A program made the position numbers and the translations under genes. DNA of 64,000 nucleotides from Dicyema japonicum (taxonomy: Eukaryota; Dicyemida; Rhombozoa; Dicyemidae), in NCBI GenBank assembly GCA_011109175.1, contig RDEW01000016.1, positions 672,537 through 736,536 of the forward strand, given 5' to 3'. Positions within the stretch are counted from its first letter, which is position 1. Each line of letters opens with the position of its first letter. Under the pieces are notes generated by a model. The model searched no databases. It saw only the letters and a program-made list of their open reading frames with translations, and had not been told where the DNA came from. This document shows positions 22,869 to 33,849 of this stretch, in pieces.

Positions 22869-23270
22869 TAATTTTATATATCCGATTTATATCGTGATTT
22901 AATCCTGTTAAATTAGTTTTTTATTCATAAATATTATGATTATAAAGATTTTATTTTTTATAGCGGTAAACCTAGATTTCTATCGTGATTCATAGCATGG
23001 AAGATTATTTTGTTGCAATGGCTTCTTACAAGGGTTTTGTGAAAGATTGCGTTGAATATCAAACTTTAAAAGATGATTTGCTTGATAAATTTCCCGAAAA
23101 ATCTTCCGAGGCACCGAAAATATAGGCTTGTAAAGAAGATAGAGAATTTTGCTATTATCAATGACAGGTATTGTAAATTTGCAATAATTTTAGACTGTAG
23201 CTTAAATCAACTGATTCCAATTAATGGTCATTGATATATATAGTAGGTTGGTTTTTTTTTAATTTATAGA

Positions 23271-23684
23271 TTCGCTCTTGTACGACCACTGTATAATAAG
23301 TCTGGTAAAGAAGTATGTGAAAACTTAAGATCTTTGTTCCGCCTGAATGGGCCATGTAAATTTCTTCAGTCGGACAATGGTTCTGAATTTAAAAATCAAG
23401 AAATAACAAAACTTTGCGAAGATTTTAACATTAAGCAAATTCACGGAAGGCCTAACAATCCACGAGCACAAGGAATTGTCGAAAGATTTAATCAGACGAT
23501 CACGAGGAAGTTGTCAAAAATGCTGGATAACAGTGAAAAAAAGTGGCTTGATAAATTAGAAAGTGCTGTCTACAGTTACAACATATCGGTCCATTCATTT
23601 TCTAACGAAAGTCCTTTCGAAAGATATCGAGGAATTAAGGGAATAAATTCAATAATTAATGGTTATACTTATATCACATTATGA
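23271..23684 (+). pseudogene. Integrase core of the Ginger element
   Basis: Open frame of about 137 codons (starting before the Met at 23334) with the second and third catalytic residues of a DDE integrase (Asp in SDNGSEFKN, Glu in IVERFNQT, 35 residues between) and the following helix KKWLDKLESAVYSYNISVH with SPFERYRG. Upstream coding parts (22985-23130, EDYFVAMASYKGFVKDCVEY) are interrupted. It would join transposon ends to target DNA if complete. Confidence 0.75.
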
Positions 23685-24904
23685 CTTAGATAATTTAAGT
23701 GATGAGTGTGCGATTCCAGAACAAATTGACGATTTGGTTAATTGTTCGACTCCAGAATCTATTGAAAATTCACGTAGTTTGATTTAAAAAATTTATATCT
23801 AGATAATTCCCAGTCAGATAATTTGTGTCCGAATGCGAAGAGATTCAATTTCGAAATTAAATCGATTGAAGAAAATTCTAATTATTACAAAGCTATGAAC
23901 AGGAAAATGAATGTTCATAATAGTAAATATACTTTTAACATGGGAGATAAAGTATGAATCAAAAACATTAATAAATAGGTTCGGGCTAAAAAGGACTTTG
24001 GAACAAATCCCTCATTGCGACTGGATAAGTTTGAGTCTCAGTATTATCCAGTTGCAGAAATAATTAATATTTTATCGAATAATCGCGTGGAGGTAGTTTT
24101 AAAGAGTTTAATTTGATAGATAAAAAATTCGAAAGGAGAAATATCGACTGTATTAATGAGTAGACTAAAAAAAGTTACTTAAATTTAATTTTTTGTGGTT
24201 AATAAATCATTTATAAAATTAATTGAAGTTAATCTTGGTTCAAGGTTAATGTAACAGGCTGCCCATAGGTAACGCTTGGCCCATGTGACATATTACGCCA
24301 GTATAAGCCACAAAACTTTCAGGAAAACAGATGGGCCTTTTTTATCCTCAATAAGACCGAAGAGAACCCAGCCGATTAACTTTATTTTACATTCAGATGT
24401 CAGTGCGGGTTTGAAGAGGATGAATTCTTATTTTTCACGTGGGCCTGATTCTATCCCTGGTATCTTACTAAAACACCTTGGAACTATTACGATTGATGTA
24501 ATCACAGTGATTTTCAACTATTCAATAAACATGAACACCATTACAACTATCTGGAAACTGTCCTATATACTTCCAATCCTTAGGCCTGAGAAACCTAAAG
24601 ACAATTCTGCATAATTTCAACCAATCTCTTTACTATGCACTCAAAATTATTTTAAAAAATTGATTCTTAATCATATTACCCCGTCCTTCTCTTTTTCATC
24701 GTCACAACATGAATTCAGAAGGGGTTATTCAACCTCTACTTACCTCACTGCCCTCAACCAATTTATCCTTGAAGGCTTTAACACAAATCCTCACCACCTC
24801 ATATGTTTTTTTAAATCGTCTAGAACTTATAAAAATGTGATTTTGAATCAAAAATATTATATAAATCAACAGTTATAGCCAAAAAAGACCAAAATTTAAT
24901 TTTT

Positions 24905-25185
24905 AGGTTTAATTTTTAGGTCGTAGTTCCACGCATCTACGATACTAAAAAGGCTCGATGAGTGACTCCGTCATCAGTGGACTCTCACTGCGGAACTGGA
25001 TAGTCTAGAAATGACCCACACACACGAAAAAAAGAAGTGAAGATTCTATGATTAGTTAAAATTAACTGTTCTTTATTTAAATAAAGTGTGTGTCCTGCCT
25101 ATGCTATAAATATTATGGCTCTCGTGAAAAAGACTGTTAATATTATTATCAATGAGGTCACTAATGCTTACTCGAATATGATTTT
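24905..25185 (+). mobile_element. SINE copy 1, 5'-truncated
   Basis: From about 24918 (gttccacgcatctacgat) to about 25170 this matches the reverse complement of 29480-29715, including 'gtcatcagtgga', 'ctcactgcggaactgga', 'gattagttaaaattaact' and 'cctgcctatgc'. The tRNA-like head is missing. The 3' end (ATTATGGCTCTCGTGAAAA and TAATATTATTA) resembles LINE-A tails. Confidence 0.7.
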
Positions 25186-25329
25186 CTTTGCATAAGCTGA
25201 ACAGGAAAGTTTACAAAACGTGTTTGAGACTATCAAATATCGTTTTACTTCCTTTTATGCAAAATTGTAGAAATTTATGCCAAGGTAACTATCGAAGGTA
25301 TTTTTGAGTTTTTTATAGAGTTGTAGTTT

Positions 25330-27500
25330 AAAAAATTGGTTTGATTTATTGATCCGAGGACTGTTTGGAGTACAAGAAATTGATCCAAATTCTTTACCAG
25401 AGAGCCGAACCAATCTCTCCAGGGGATTATCGACCAGGTGAATAAGAAAAAGTTGAATGAGTTTCGGAAGTTTTCAGAGTATCCAAGTCAAGATTTGTAA
25501 GACTACCTCGAAGGAGATGGCCTTATAACGAAAACCTTCAATGATAGATTTCGTCGAACTCTAGCAAACTTGAAAAACTTTGTGAAATCCAAACCATTGT
25601 GCTCCATTGCTCAAATTGATATGGAAACTAGGAAAAGTGCCCAAAAATCGGAAATATCATGTTACAAATATACTATAGATGAACTATACTCCCAAATTCG
25701 TATTTGTATCGTGGCTTAGACGAGGAGCAAGAGAATTCTCAATTTTTGTTCAACAAAAGCCAGTGCCTTTTATTTTGGGAGAACATTTGGAAACAACAGC
25801 CGAGCAATGAGAACACATTGAACAGATAAGTGACTGGAGCAAAAGATAAATTTTCAGACTTCAGCAAAGAAAACATCCTGGAATTAATTAAAAATCTCCT
25901 GAACTGGAGAGCTAGCAGATGTGATGGGGTGTACAACTTTTCCAAAAAAATCACACCGATTCATGACCACGTTTGTGAAGAGGTCTCAAAGTTAATACAC
26001 TGAAAGTATACTCCAGATAAGTGGTTTTACACTGGAATCACATATCTTATCCCTGGAGAAAGACATTTGCCAAAGGACTACTGGACTTCCTTAGTGGATT
26101 GTGACCTCTGTAAAGAACTTGGTCACGAGGTGGAAAATTAAATTGAATTTCAACCGGAAACAAATTGGGGAATTGAAAAGGGGAATTCTGCAGAGTGTCA
26201 GATATCATAATGGACTCACTTAGTAGGGCTTTAAATGCGAAATAACCAAAAGTATTTACTCAGGCAAAGGCTCTATTTCATACGTAACAAATCACTTTTT
26301 ATGGAAGACATAAAAATATTTTCACAAAAGGAAGAAACTATGATAGAAATGATGAACCAAGTGAATACTTTTTTCCATGCTGCTGGACTTGAGAGCAAAA
26401 TTTCAGTTCTGAAGCAGAATTACTTGATGAAATGGATGATTATCGATACCTCGGGGTTCTGGAAAATAAAGATAGCAAAGTCTTGAAAGAAGAAATTCTA
26501 AAGTCAATATTTGAGGGAGCTAAAAAAAGAATCGACAACCTGGCCAAGTCAAAATTTAACTCAGTGAACTTGTTTAAAGCCATAAACGAATATGTCTTAT
26601 CGTTGTATAACTATAAACTAATTGACACCAACTGATTATAAACTAATTGACATACGCAAATACTTCTGCGAATAAAGACTATATATTCCAAGAAACCAAC
26701 TTGGAAGGGGAATGGGATCTATTACACATAAAAGTGATGCTATTTCATTTCCTACGAAACTTTGAAAACAAGTCGAGTTATTGTTTGAGGAAGTCGGGGA
26801 TTCTGTGGGTCATCGAATCAAAGAAAACACACATGTCTATGCCGAAAATATAAAGCTCAAAGGTCTTTTTTTCAGTCTCGTCCTATTAAAAAAACATCGA
26901 AATAACTGACTAATTGGATAAATTCAGAAAAGCAGCTACATGAAGTCTTATTCCACTGTCTGAGTAATTTAAATATCGATATCGTCGAATCTTCCCTTTG
27001 TCTATCGCACGAGAACAACTCACCCAAATGTGAGGGATGATGTGTCTATCACAAGACCAAAACCTATTCTTTAATAATCCTGGGGTCAGCTGCAGTCACT
27101 GCAACTCAGCCAAAAAAACTGTTGACCACTTGGCAACAATATGTGGACTATCTCCTACGTCGTAACGATGTTGTTAGATGCTTACATTTGCATCTATACT
27201 GACAATACGGAATAAAAAATCCAAGAAACTGAAAGCACATTTTGTGCAATTAGCAGTTGTGAATCAGTCGAGTTTAGAGTGGATACAGAAATAAGTACAG
27301 ATACGAAAGTACAGAACAACAAAGCAATTATCTTTGTAGTAGACGAAGGAGGAATTTAATTATGCTTATCCAAGTGGGAATCACCTCACAACAGGCGTTG
27401 AAACAAGTCGAGGTTGAAAAACTACACAAATATGACTTGTCAGTGAATTGGCATATATCCACAATACTAAAGTTAATATTGTTCAATCGTACTAACATGG
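25330..27500 (+). mobile_element. R4/Dong-like LINE, decayed
   Basis: Scattered coding segments in order: linker (NEFRKFSEYPSQDL), a pre-RT region (KNLLNWRASRCDGVYNFSKK, WFYTGITYLIPGERHLPKD), the catalytic area FMEDIKIFSQKEETMIEMM (a substituted YxDD box followed by the usual 'K-F-----ME' segment), YRYLGVLE, FEGAKKRIDNLAKSKFNSVN with INEYVLSLYNYKL, and a C-terminal cysteine/histidine cluster (around 27080-27150). It ends with VEFRVDTEISTDTKVQ and the 'VEVEKLHKYDL' segment (27400-27450). Every few dozen codons there is a stop. Flanked by the two inverted SINE copies. Confidence 0.7.
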
Positions 27501-27599
27501 AATGATTTTGTGAGCAAATTCCACAAACATCATTACAATTCCCTGAAAGTTGAGGCCAATTCGAGAATATATTCAATCAACCGTCATCAGATAATCTTG

Positions 27600-28425
27600 G
27601 ATAGTATGCGAATAGAGAACAAATATGGAATAATTGGACGATTCCCAGAAAACTCAAGCCTAAGGGAAAAATGGATCATGTGACAATATAGAACTTGTCT
27701 ATCCAATGACATAGACTATTTTCGGAAAAAATGGAGGATATACAAAATATCATCAAATGTGCAAACGAAATATTAGACAAATGATCATTGAAAGTGAATA
27801 TTGAAAAACGGACAAAACAACAGTGAAATAGAGGTCCAATCGGTTGATGAAACATGGAGAATAGTGAGGAAATTGTGTTATCTAGTAGGAGACTGGGAAG
27901 ACATTAAAAAGAAGAAAACTGTAGCAACAATGGCACTAAATAAAATACAGTCCAGTGGATGAGTACTCCTTACGTATCATCAATACAAATTGCGGCTTCC
28001 TATGCTTCTATACAAATCTGGAGCACGTCAATAACTCACATTGGGGAAAAAATACACCCACGACAGAAATCAGCTACGGTCAATGATGAAAATCAGGATT
28101 CCAAAAAAAGATTAGTAAAAAAGAGCTGTACAGAATATGCAATTCACAGCCGATCTAATTAAGGAGAGGTGGAAGTTATTTGGACATATTCGAATGATGG
28201 ATCAAGTAGTTCCGGCAAATAATGCTATTGAGGCTAACTTCCAGAGCAGTTCTGGATACCACTGACCTCTAACGCTACTTTCTCACTATTCCAATTCACT
28301 AAGATCGCGTGACTGTAAATAAAAAACTCAAAAATGCAGACGACCTAGATGTCCGCCGAAAAAATCGCTTTCTCTAGGAATCCGTGAAAATATCTAACTC
28401 GAAAGTTGTACACGATGTTGCAGAA
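27600..28425 (+). mobile_element. LINE-A, RT end and C-terminal domain, decayed
   Basis: Segments IEVQSVDETWRIVRKLCYLV, VATMALNKIQSSG, KIHPRQKSATVNDENQ / HDRNQLRSMMKIRIPKKIS (two frames), ELYRICNSQPI and KKLKNADDLDV follow the same order as the better copies at 34.1 kb and 63.5 kb (SFHRRQLRSLLG, W-LFGH-LR, K--DDL--LR). Frameshifts throughout. Confidence 0.65.
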
Positions 28426-28429
28426 ACGA

Positions 28430-29475
28430 CGATGAGATAACTTTATTCTAGTTGCTTTTGCAAAGGCCGCAGTGAGGAAGACTATGGCTCCCGACGTTTC
28501 TAAGCCACTGGTTTGAATCGGTTATCGGTCTCCAGTCAAATATACAAGGAAAGTTCCCTGTTACTATTTGATCTGGTTCTCTTCTGATTTTCTCTATTCC
28601 ACTCGATTTTTAAAACACTGATAGAATCGATTCTACGTTCTGTCCTCGGTTTGAAATCAAAAAATATAATTCCACTTAAGTCTTGTGGTGTTCCTTATTA
28701 ATATTGACAGCAAGAGTACTGGTTACTCTAATAAATGATCACGAATAGGATATGATCTACTTTGAACTCACTTATATGCAATTGGAAAGATCGACTCTAA
28801 ATCCCAGTTTATGGTATATTTTATGTTCGTTCTGTTGGAATATAATTGGATGACGAAACCATTTTACAACATAGCTTTGTGACTTAGTCTCGATGGTAAA
28901 CATCAATGTGGCTGACAGATGACATGAAGCTTTTTACTGTGGTGTAAACTTAGGATTGAGAATTACTTATAGACTTGACAGATGATAAAACAAGAACTCT
29001 GACATAATAATCACCATCGAGTCAAGGAAAATCCTTGACATGGAACCTTTTAAATCGTATACGTCCTCAAATCAAGAGTTAGTGCTACTAAAGAGTTTAA
29101 AGGAAAGTACTATCAGAAACTTGCGACATACTTTTAGGTAATTTATGTTAAATCTCAGTTTTTGTCCGAGCATACTAAGATTAATTGAGAAAATGGGGAG
29201 AACTAAGAACTCTTAACTGGTCGTATTGAGGGAAAAGTTTTAATCTATTTTGGTGCAAACAAATATGTTTATTATATCCTTCAAATTACATTAAAAGATT
29301 TAAAATGCATTTATGAATATTTGAGGTAAGATTACCTCAGAGTTGCTGATTACATATTACCATTAAAAGTACAATGAATTAATCATTCCTGCAATAGTCG
29401 GTGAATTTTCGCTTTTGATTGGTAGAAAAGAATCCATTTAGGTTGGGTATAATAAGTGAAGTTACTGATTGTGAC
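28430..29475. other. No gene recognised
   Basis: About 1 kb of unassigned sequence. Open frames are short on both strands, and I see no repeats or motifs I can name. Confidence 0.35.
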
Positions 29476-29479
29476 ATTT

Positions 29480-29800
29480 AAGTAAAATAATAATAGCCTT
29501 TTCACGGAGCCGTGGTATTAGATCCGCATAGGCAGGACACTTTATTTAAGTAAAGAACAGTTAATTTTAACTAATCGTAGAACCAAGGAATGATCTTCAC
29601 TTTTTTTTCTTTTTCTTGTGTGGATCTTTTCTAGACAATCCAGTTCCGCAGTGAGTATCCACTGATGACGGCGTCACTCGTCAAACCCTTTTGGCATCGT
29701 AGATGCGTGGAACCTTCCACCAGGTAAACAGCAGGAGAATCGAACCCGTAACCTAATTCACTTTAGCCCGACACCTAACCACGACGCAACCCGGACGTAA
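29480..29800 (-). mobile_element. tRNA-derived SINE, full copy
   Basis: On the minus strand the head carries a pol III A box (TGGTTAGGTGTCGGG, 29767-29781) and a B box (GGTTCGATTC, 29737-29746), about 20 bp apart edge to edge with the anticodon-arm region between. A SINE body shared with 24.9-25.2 kb follows, then a tail near 29480-29515 (GGCTCCGTGAAAAGGC, TATTATTATTTTA). The tRNA-like head is embedded in the repeat, so I do not call a tRNA gene. Confidence 0.75.
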
Positions 29801-29839
29801 AATAATGTTTCAAAAAAACGAGTTTTATTTTTACGGGGA

Positions 29840-30460
29840 ACAATTAAATCAAAATTACTACTCGCTTCTAGACCTTTCTCCTCTTAGAAGAAGAGTTGTT
29901 GACCTGGACCCCATCAGTTACCACCTCACTCAGGTTACCTGGAACGTCATTGTACTGGGCTGCCAACTCCACCAGGTGATTGGTTGCTGTAACCAGATCT
30001 TCCTCGATCGTGTGGACCCCATACTTATACTCCACCAACATGCTCTCCAACGTTTTTTTGAGGACAACGGATTGGATTTATGTTCTAATTGGCGCATGAT
30101 TGCGATTGTTCCCAAATGAGATCTATAAGTCTTCGAAAAAACAATAGGTATGACTTTGACTGTAGCAACATAAAGTAACTTGAGCTCTCCAGCCAGTAAA
30201 GCGTACTTATGTAACTTTTCTACCTCAGTCTGCTTCAACAACCCATAAGAAGTAATTCCAATTTCAACAAGTAAAATTTCATTCTTCTCCTTATCGTGGA
30301 AAAAATATCAGGTTTATTGAACCGGACATTTGGCCGACAGACAAACATTTGGATTTTTGAATATTTGGCCGTAGGACGTGGAACAAAAATGGAAGAGGGA
30401 GGACCTACTTCTTCACCATTCTTCGGAACCGGAAGCCTGTAATTAAGCATGTTTCATTAA
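29840..30460 (-). mobile_element. R4/Dong-like LINE, C-terminal fragment
   Basis: Minus-strand frames: NVRFNKPDIF, then LLVEIGITSYGLLKQTEVEK and LHKYALLAGELKLLY, TVKVIPIVFS, and KTYRSHLGTIAI. This is the same C-terminal block as 1.3 kb and 27.4 kb, better preserved here. A further 180 bp (30050-29868) keeps coding-like sequence. One or two frameshifts. Confidence 0.65.
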
Positions 30461-31467
30461 ATATTGGAATATTTAAATTCTAAGCCTAATTATGTCAATG
30501 TGTAATAATTATAACAAGAAGAACCATATTAATAACTAATAATCACTAATACTAAAATGTTGATATCTTTGACGATAGAGTGATTTGATTCCGAAGTAAA
30601 CAATTATTGATAATATAAAGACAACAACGATTAATGCTCCAACCAATAGAAGTCTTTTTTTATATTGAATGAGATGGACACAATCAGCGGCTAAATTACA
30701 ATAAAAAATAACGTTTTCCTACAAAATCATGAGTTTTGTCATGTCTTAATGCTTGCAACTTGAAGAATAGTAAAAGTAGACTTGAATTTTTATCAAATCG
30801 AACAACATAATGTCCACATTGTAAATAAGTCATTTTGTTTAAAAGAGGAAATTTTTTAAAATCGGTAAATTGAATCCCACGATCTTAATATATTATTATT
30901 ATTACAGTGTATGATTTCAATAACGCCCAGATAATAGGAATTACCTTGTTTTTTTAAAGAAATTGTAATATAAAAATGTTTACAGCTCATAACAAGGTAG
31001 AAAGACTCATAAGCTCGATAAAATTTAAATGCGTCACTTTCATTAAATACATAATTTAGTTTCTAACATTAATAATAATTCACCTTTTTACCATCATCAT
31101 ATCTATATTCAATATGTCCTTTCATTACCGCTTTCACAAACCCATCAGATTCGCTAACCCATGTTGAAACAACATGGTTATTTTTAGTTGATAATCCCGG
31201 TTTTTTCGAACTCTTTTTTGTTGTAGTCGTCATTTTTGTTGTAGTCGTCATTTTTGTTGTAGTCGTCATTTGTGTTGTAGTAACATTCTTTTTTGCAGTT
31301 TTGTTTGTTGCTACTGTTGTAGTATTATCAACAAGTGATATTAAACAGTTTATGAGAACTAAATATTAAATACCATACAACTCATTGAAAAGAGCATATT
31401 TAGGTTATATTTTATTCGATTTTAATAAATTTTAAATATTAAAATGTCATATTTAAGATTTTTATAA
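30371..31467. repeat. Segmental duplication block, copy 2 (with 16208-17236)
   Basis: Second copy of the LAMP-bearing block. It differs from copy 1 by substitutions, by an expanded TTTTKM-coding repeat, by the absence of the 17.2-17.4 kb insertion and by the loss of the 3' hairpin. Confidence 0.85.
30536..31397 (-). CDS. LAMP-like lysosomal membrane glycoprotein, copy 2
   Basis: Paralogue of the 16.4 kb gene with the same five-exon structure (introns 23, 21, 22 and 22 nt) and an intact frame of 257 aa. Signal peptide MLFSMILINCLISLVDN. The Thr/Lys stalk is longer because the unit TTTTKM is repeated (31205-31275), adding 19 residues. The luminal domain, the single membrane helix and the tail RYQHF (YxxPhi) are conserved. 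Changes between the copies fall mostly in the luminal part (for example KGHIEYRYDDGKK against KGYIEYRYDDGIK), and both remain open, so both may be functional. Confidence 0.8.
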
Positions 31468-31469
31468 TA

Positions 31470-31800
31470 AATTATTATTATTACTAACAATCTCAGTTGA
31501 AATATTTTCTTATTTACTTTTTTGGTCCCCACAATGGCTTTAGTCCGACTAATCCGTGCTAACCACAGACACAAGTGGATCTGACTTTCTGGTCGATTTT
31601 GTCACAAAAATTCGTGTGGCATCTTCTGGAAGACGCAGAGAAATATCAACAGTCTTATAAAATTTGAAGTGGAAGCCGTTACTATCTATCGCCTCTGAAC
31701 TTTCACGGAAACTTGAAAATAATTTTATAAAATAGCATTGTCGATCAGTCAATACCAAATATATAAAAGAATTCAATAAAATTGAAAGAGACATTTCATC
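31470..31800 (-). CDS. Unrecognised 81-aa open frame
   Basis: Minus-strand frame 31794-31549 contains LLNSFIYLVLTD, FRESSEAIDSNGFHFKFYKT and LRLPEDATRIFVTKSTRKS. It reads as real protein in composition, but I recognise no family. A GT-AG pair could remove about 44 nt in the middle, which is longer than other introns here. It could be a transposon fragment. Confidence 0.25.
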
Positions 31801-31819
31801 CTCTTACTACCATGTCTCC

Positions 31820-32036
31820 ATAACTTACGCCTTTTCAAAAGTGTTGGAGAAGCTTGCATTAATGGTAATACCCTGTTCCACAACATGAAGACGTACGGAC
31901 TGCTCTAGTGTCTATCAATGTACAGAAAGCTTTCGATTATGTTTCGAAGACACTCCTATATAAAAAATATCTTTAATTCGAATTACTAGATTCAGACTTC
32001 TTGGTGATTTTTCAAATGACTTCACATATGATGCTT
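31820..32036 (+). mobile_element. LINE reverse transcriptase fragment before the gap
   Basis: Plus-strand VSINVQKAFDYVSKTLLYKK (31905-31965) is RT motif A (the usual 'SIDI-KAFD-V'). Surrounding frames are broken and the rest is lost in the gap. Confidence 0.55.
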
Positions 32037-33006
32037 NNNNNNNNNNNNNNNNNNNNNNNNNNNNNNNNNNNNNNNNNNNNNNNNNNNNNNNNNNNNNNNN
32101 NNNNNNNNNNNNNNNNNNNNNNNNNNNNNNNNNNNNNNNNNNNNNNNNNNNNNNNNNNNNNNNNNNNNNNNNNNNNNNNNNNNNNNNNNNNNNNNNNNNN
32201 NNNNNNNNNNNNNNNNNNNNNNNNNNNNNNNNNNNNNNNNNNNNNNNNNNNNNNNNNNNNNNNNNNNNNNNNNNNNNNNNNNNNNNNNNNNNNNNNNNNN
32301 NNNNNNNNNNNNNNNNNNNNNNNNNNNNNNNNNNNNNNNNNNNNNNNNNNNNNNNNNNNNNNNNNNNNNNNNNNNNNNNNNNNNNNNNNNNNNNNNNNNN
32401 NNNNNNNNNNNNNNNNNNNNNNNNNNNNNNNNNNNNNNNNNNNNNNNNNNNNNNNNNNNNNNNNNNNNNNNNNNNNNNNNNNNNNNNNNNNNNNNNNNNN
32501 NNNNNNNNNNNNNNNNNNNNNNNNNNNNNNNNNNNNNNNNNNNNNNNNNNNNNNNNNNNNNNNNNNNNNNNNNNNNNNNNNNNNNNNNNNNNNNNNNNNN
32601 NNNNNNNNNNNNNNNNNNNNNNNNNNNNNNNNNNNNNNNNNNNNNNNNNNNNNNNNNNNNNNNNNNNNNNNNNNNNNNNNNNNNNNNNNNNNNNNNNNNN
32701 NNNNNNNNNNNNNNNNNNNNNNNNNNNNNNNNNNNNNNNNNNNNNNNNNNNNNNNNNNNNNNNNNNNNNNNNNNNNNNNNNNNNNNNNNNNNNNNNNNNN
32801 NNNNNNNNNNNNNNNNNNNNNNNNNNNNNNNNNNNNNNNNNNNNNNNNNNNNNNNNNNNNNNNNNNNNNNNNNNNNNNNNNNNNNNNNNNNNNNNNNNNN
32901 NNNNNNNNNNNNNNNNNNNNNNNNNNNNNNNNNNNNNNNNNNNNNNNNNNNNNNNNNNNNNNNNNNNNNNNNNNNNNNNNNNNNNNNNNNNNNNNNNNNN
33001 NNNNNN
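32037..33006. other. Assembly gap, 970 N
   Basis: Undetermined bases. Long open frames that run through it are artefacts of N translation. The gap hides the RT part of the second PHD-bearing REL LINE. Confidence 0.99.
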
Positions 33007-33628
33007 GTCTTGTTTTCATGACTTCTTCCTTGGTGAGAAGATGCACATAGAAAACCTGAATGTTCTTCATTTTTGAGGAAAGGGAGTTCCAAAGTGTCGT
33101 GCTTTCTCCTGTATTCCGTTGATCTTTTTTTGAATCAATGAATGGAATTCTAAGGGCCATCAGGGCAAAACTGAGGAGTTTTAGCCAGGCCTCCAGGTCG
33201 TCCGACGTGAGGGCATCGTCAATTGCAGAGGCCAGACATGTAGCCGCGGGGATCCGGACGGGTCTTGGGATCCTGATTGGGATCTTCCTGACTTTCTTTA
33301 GATCCGACAAGAAGAGCAAGAGGTTGTCCATATCATTAAAGTCTAGAGGCTCATTTGGTTCGACGTGCTCGCTTGGAATGATCCTCTAGGTTTTCCGACC
33401 AGTGTCCATGCAGACACTGCAGTTCCACAGGCAGAGCGAGCATGCAGCCCGCTGAGATATCTTTATGCATCCAAGGTGGAAAAAGTCACCGCAAGACGAG
33501 CAGAAAAGTCCATATTTGCGTGCATTAGCATGACTGCATGAAAAGCATGTAGTGTCCAGTCTCTTGGGTGTAATGTGTGTTGCTTCATTATATAAACGAC
33601 GCTCCATGATGATACAATTACTCACCAC
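33007..33628 (-). mobile_element. REL-type LINE N-terminus with PHD-like finger, copy 2
   Basis: Near-identical to 4259-4914: the same Cys/His finger (CFSC ... CSSCGDFFHLGC ... CSLC), the same in-frame TAG after GRKT (about 33386) and the same linker (SDLKKVRKIPIRIPRPVRI). Only a few substitutions are visible over 620 bp. The RT is presumably in the gap. Confidence 0.8.
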
Positions 33629-33639
33629 AAGACCACCAG

Positions 33640-33835
33640 GCGTTAATTGAATTTATTTGTTGCATAGAAGAAGATTTTTTTGCGAATCACTTTAAAAAAT
33701 TAATACGCCAATCATTGATAATAGTATCGAAACCTTGGTATTCTTTACCGACTTCCCCGTTCTCTCTGGGATCTTTCAATTGTAGAGGACTTGATCAACC
33801 TTACAAGAAACACCAACTGGTATGCGATCTAACTA
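33640..33835 (+). mobile_element. LINE-A endonuclease fragment, copy of 4.9-5.1 kb
   Basis: FNCRGLDQPYKKHQLVCDL on the plus strand. The same fragment lies in the same head-to-head arrangement beside the REL LINE at 4920-5090. Homology stops abruptly after 'gcgatctaac' at 33833. Confidence 0.7.
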
Positions 33836-33849
33836 GCTTAACAAAAGAT

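Larger units (their letters stand above)
22670..24290 (+). mobile_element. Ginger-type DNA transposon with 43-bp TIRs and 5-bp TSD
   Basis: Ends are inverted: 22670-22712 and 24248-24290 pair over 43 bp with 6 mismatches (TGTCACATGG ... at each outer end). The flanks carry the 5-bp direct repeat TATTA (22665-22669 and 24291-24295). Inside is a retroviral-type integrase: FALVRPLYNKSGKE (23272), QSDNGSEFKN and RAQGIVERFNQT, with exactly 35 residues between the Asp and the Glu (a D,35-E pair). The first catalytic Asp and an HHCC finger are not recognisable and stops occur before and after, so it is probably non-autonomous. The combination of TIRs with an integrase is typical of Ginger elements. 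Confidence 0.85.
22620..24885 (+). mobile_element. Jockey/CR1-like LINE fragment split by a Ginger insertion
   Basis: The RT-upstream segment SLNKLIKYY (22650-22669) continues after the Ginger element as YASISHKTFRKTDGP (24291 onward). It is followed by SRGPDSIPGILLKHL, TTIWKLSYILPILRPEKPKD and HEFRRGYSTSTYLTALNQFI, i.e. the fingers region before RT motif A. The host element equals the 39.2-39.7 kb and 42.8-43.3 kb copies in layout. It ends near 24885 before a SINE. Confidence 0.75.

Noticed and set aside
29727-29795. Stand-alone tRNA gene
   Set aside because: A and B boxes are present but the acceptor stem is not convincing, and the sequence is continuous with a repeat shared with 24.9 kb, so it is a SINE head.
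32012-33331. Open frames of 349-439 codons through the gap
   Set aside because: They consist mostly of N bases translated as X and are artefacts.
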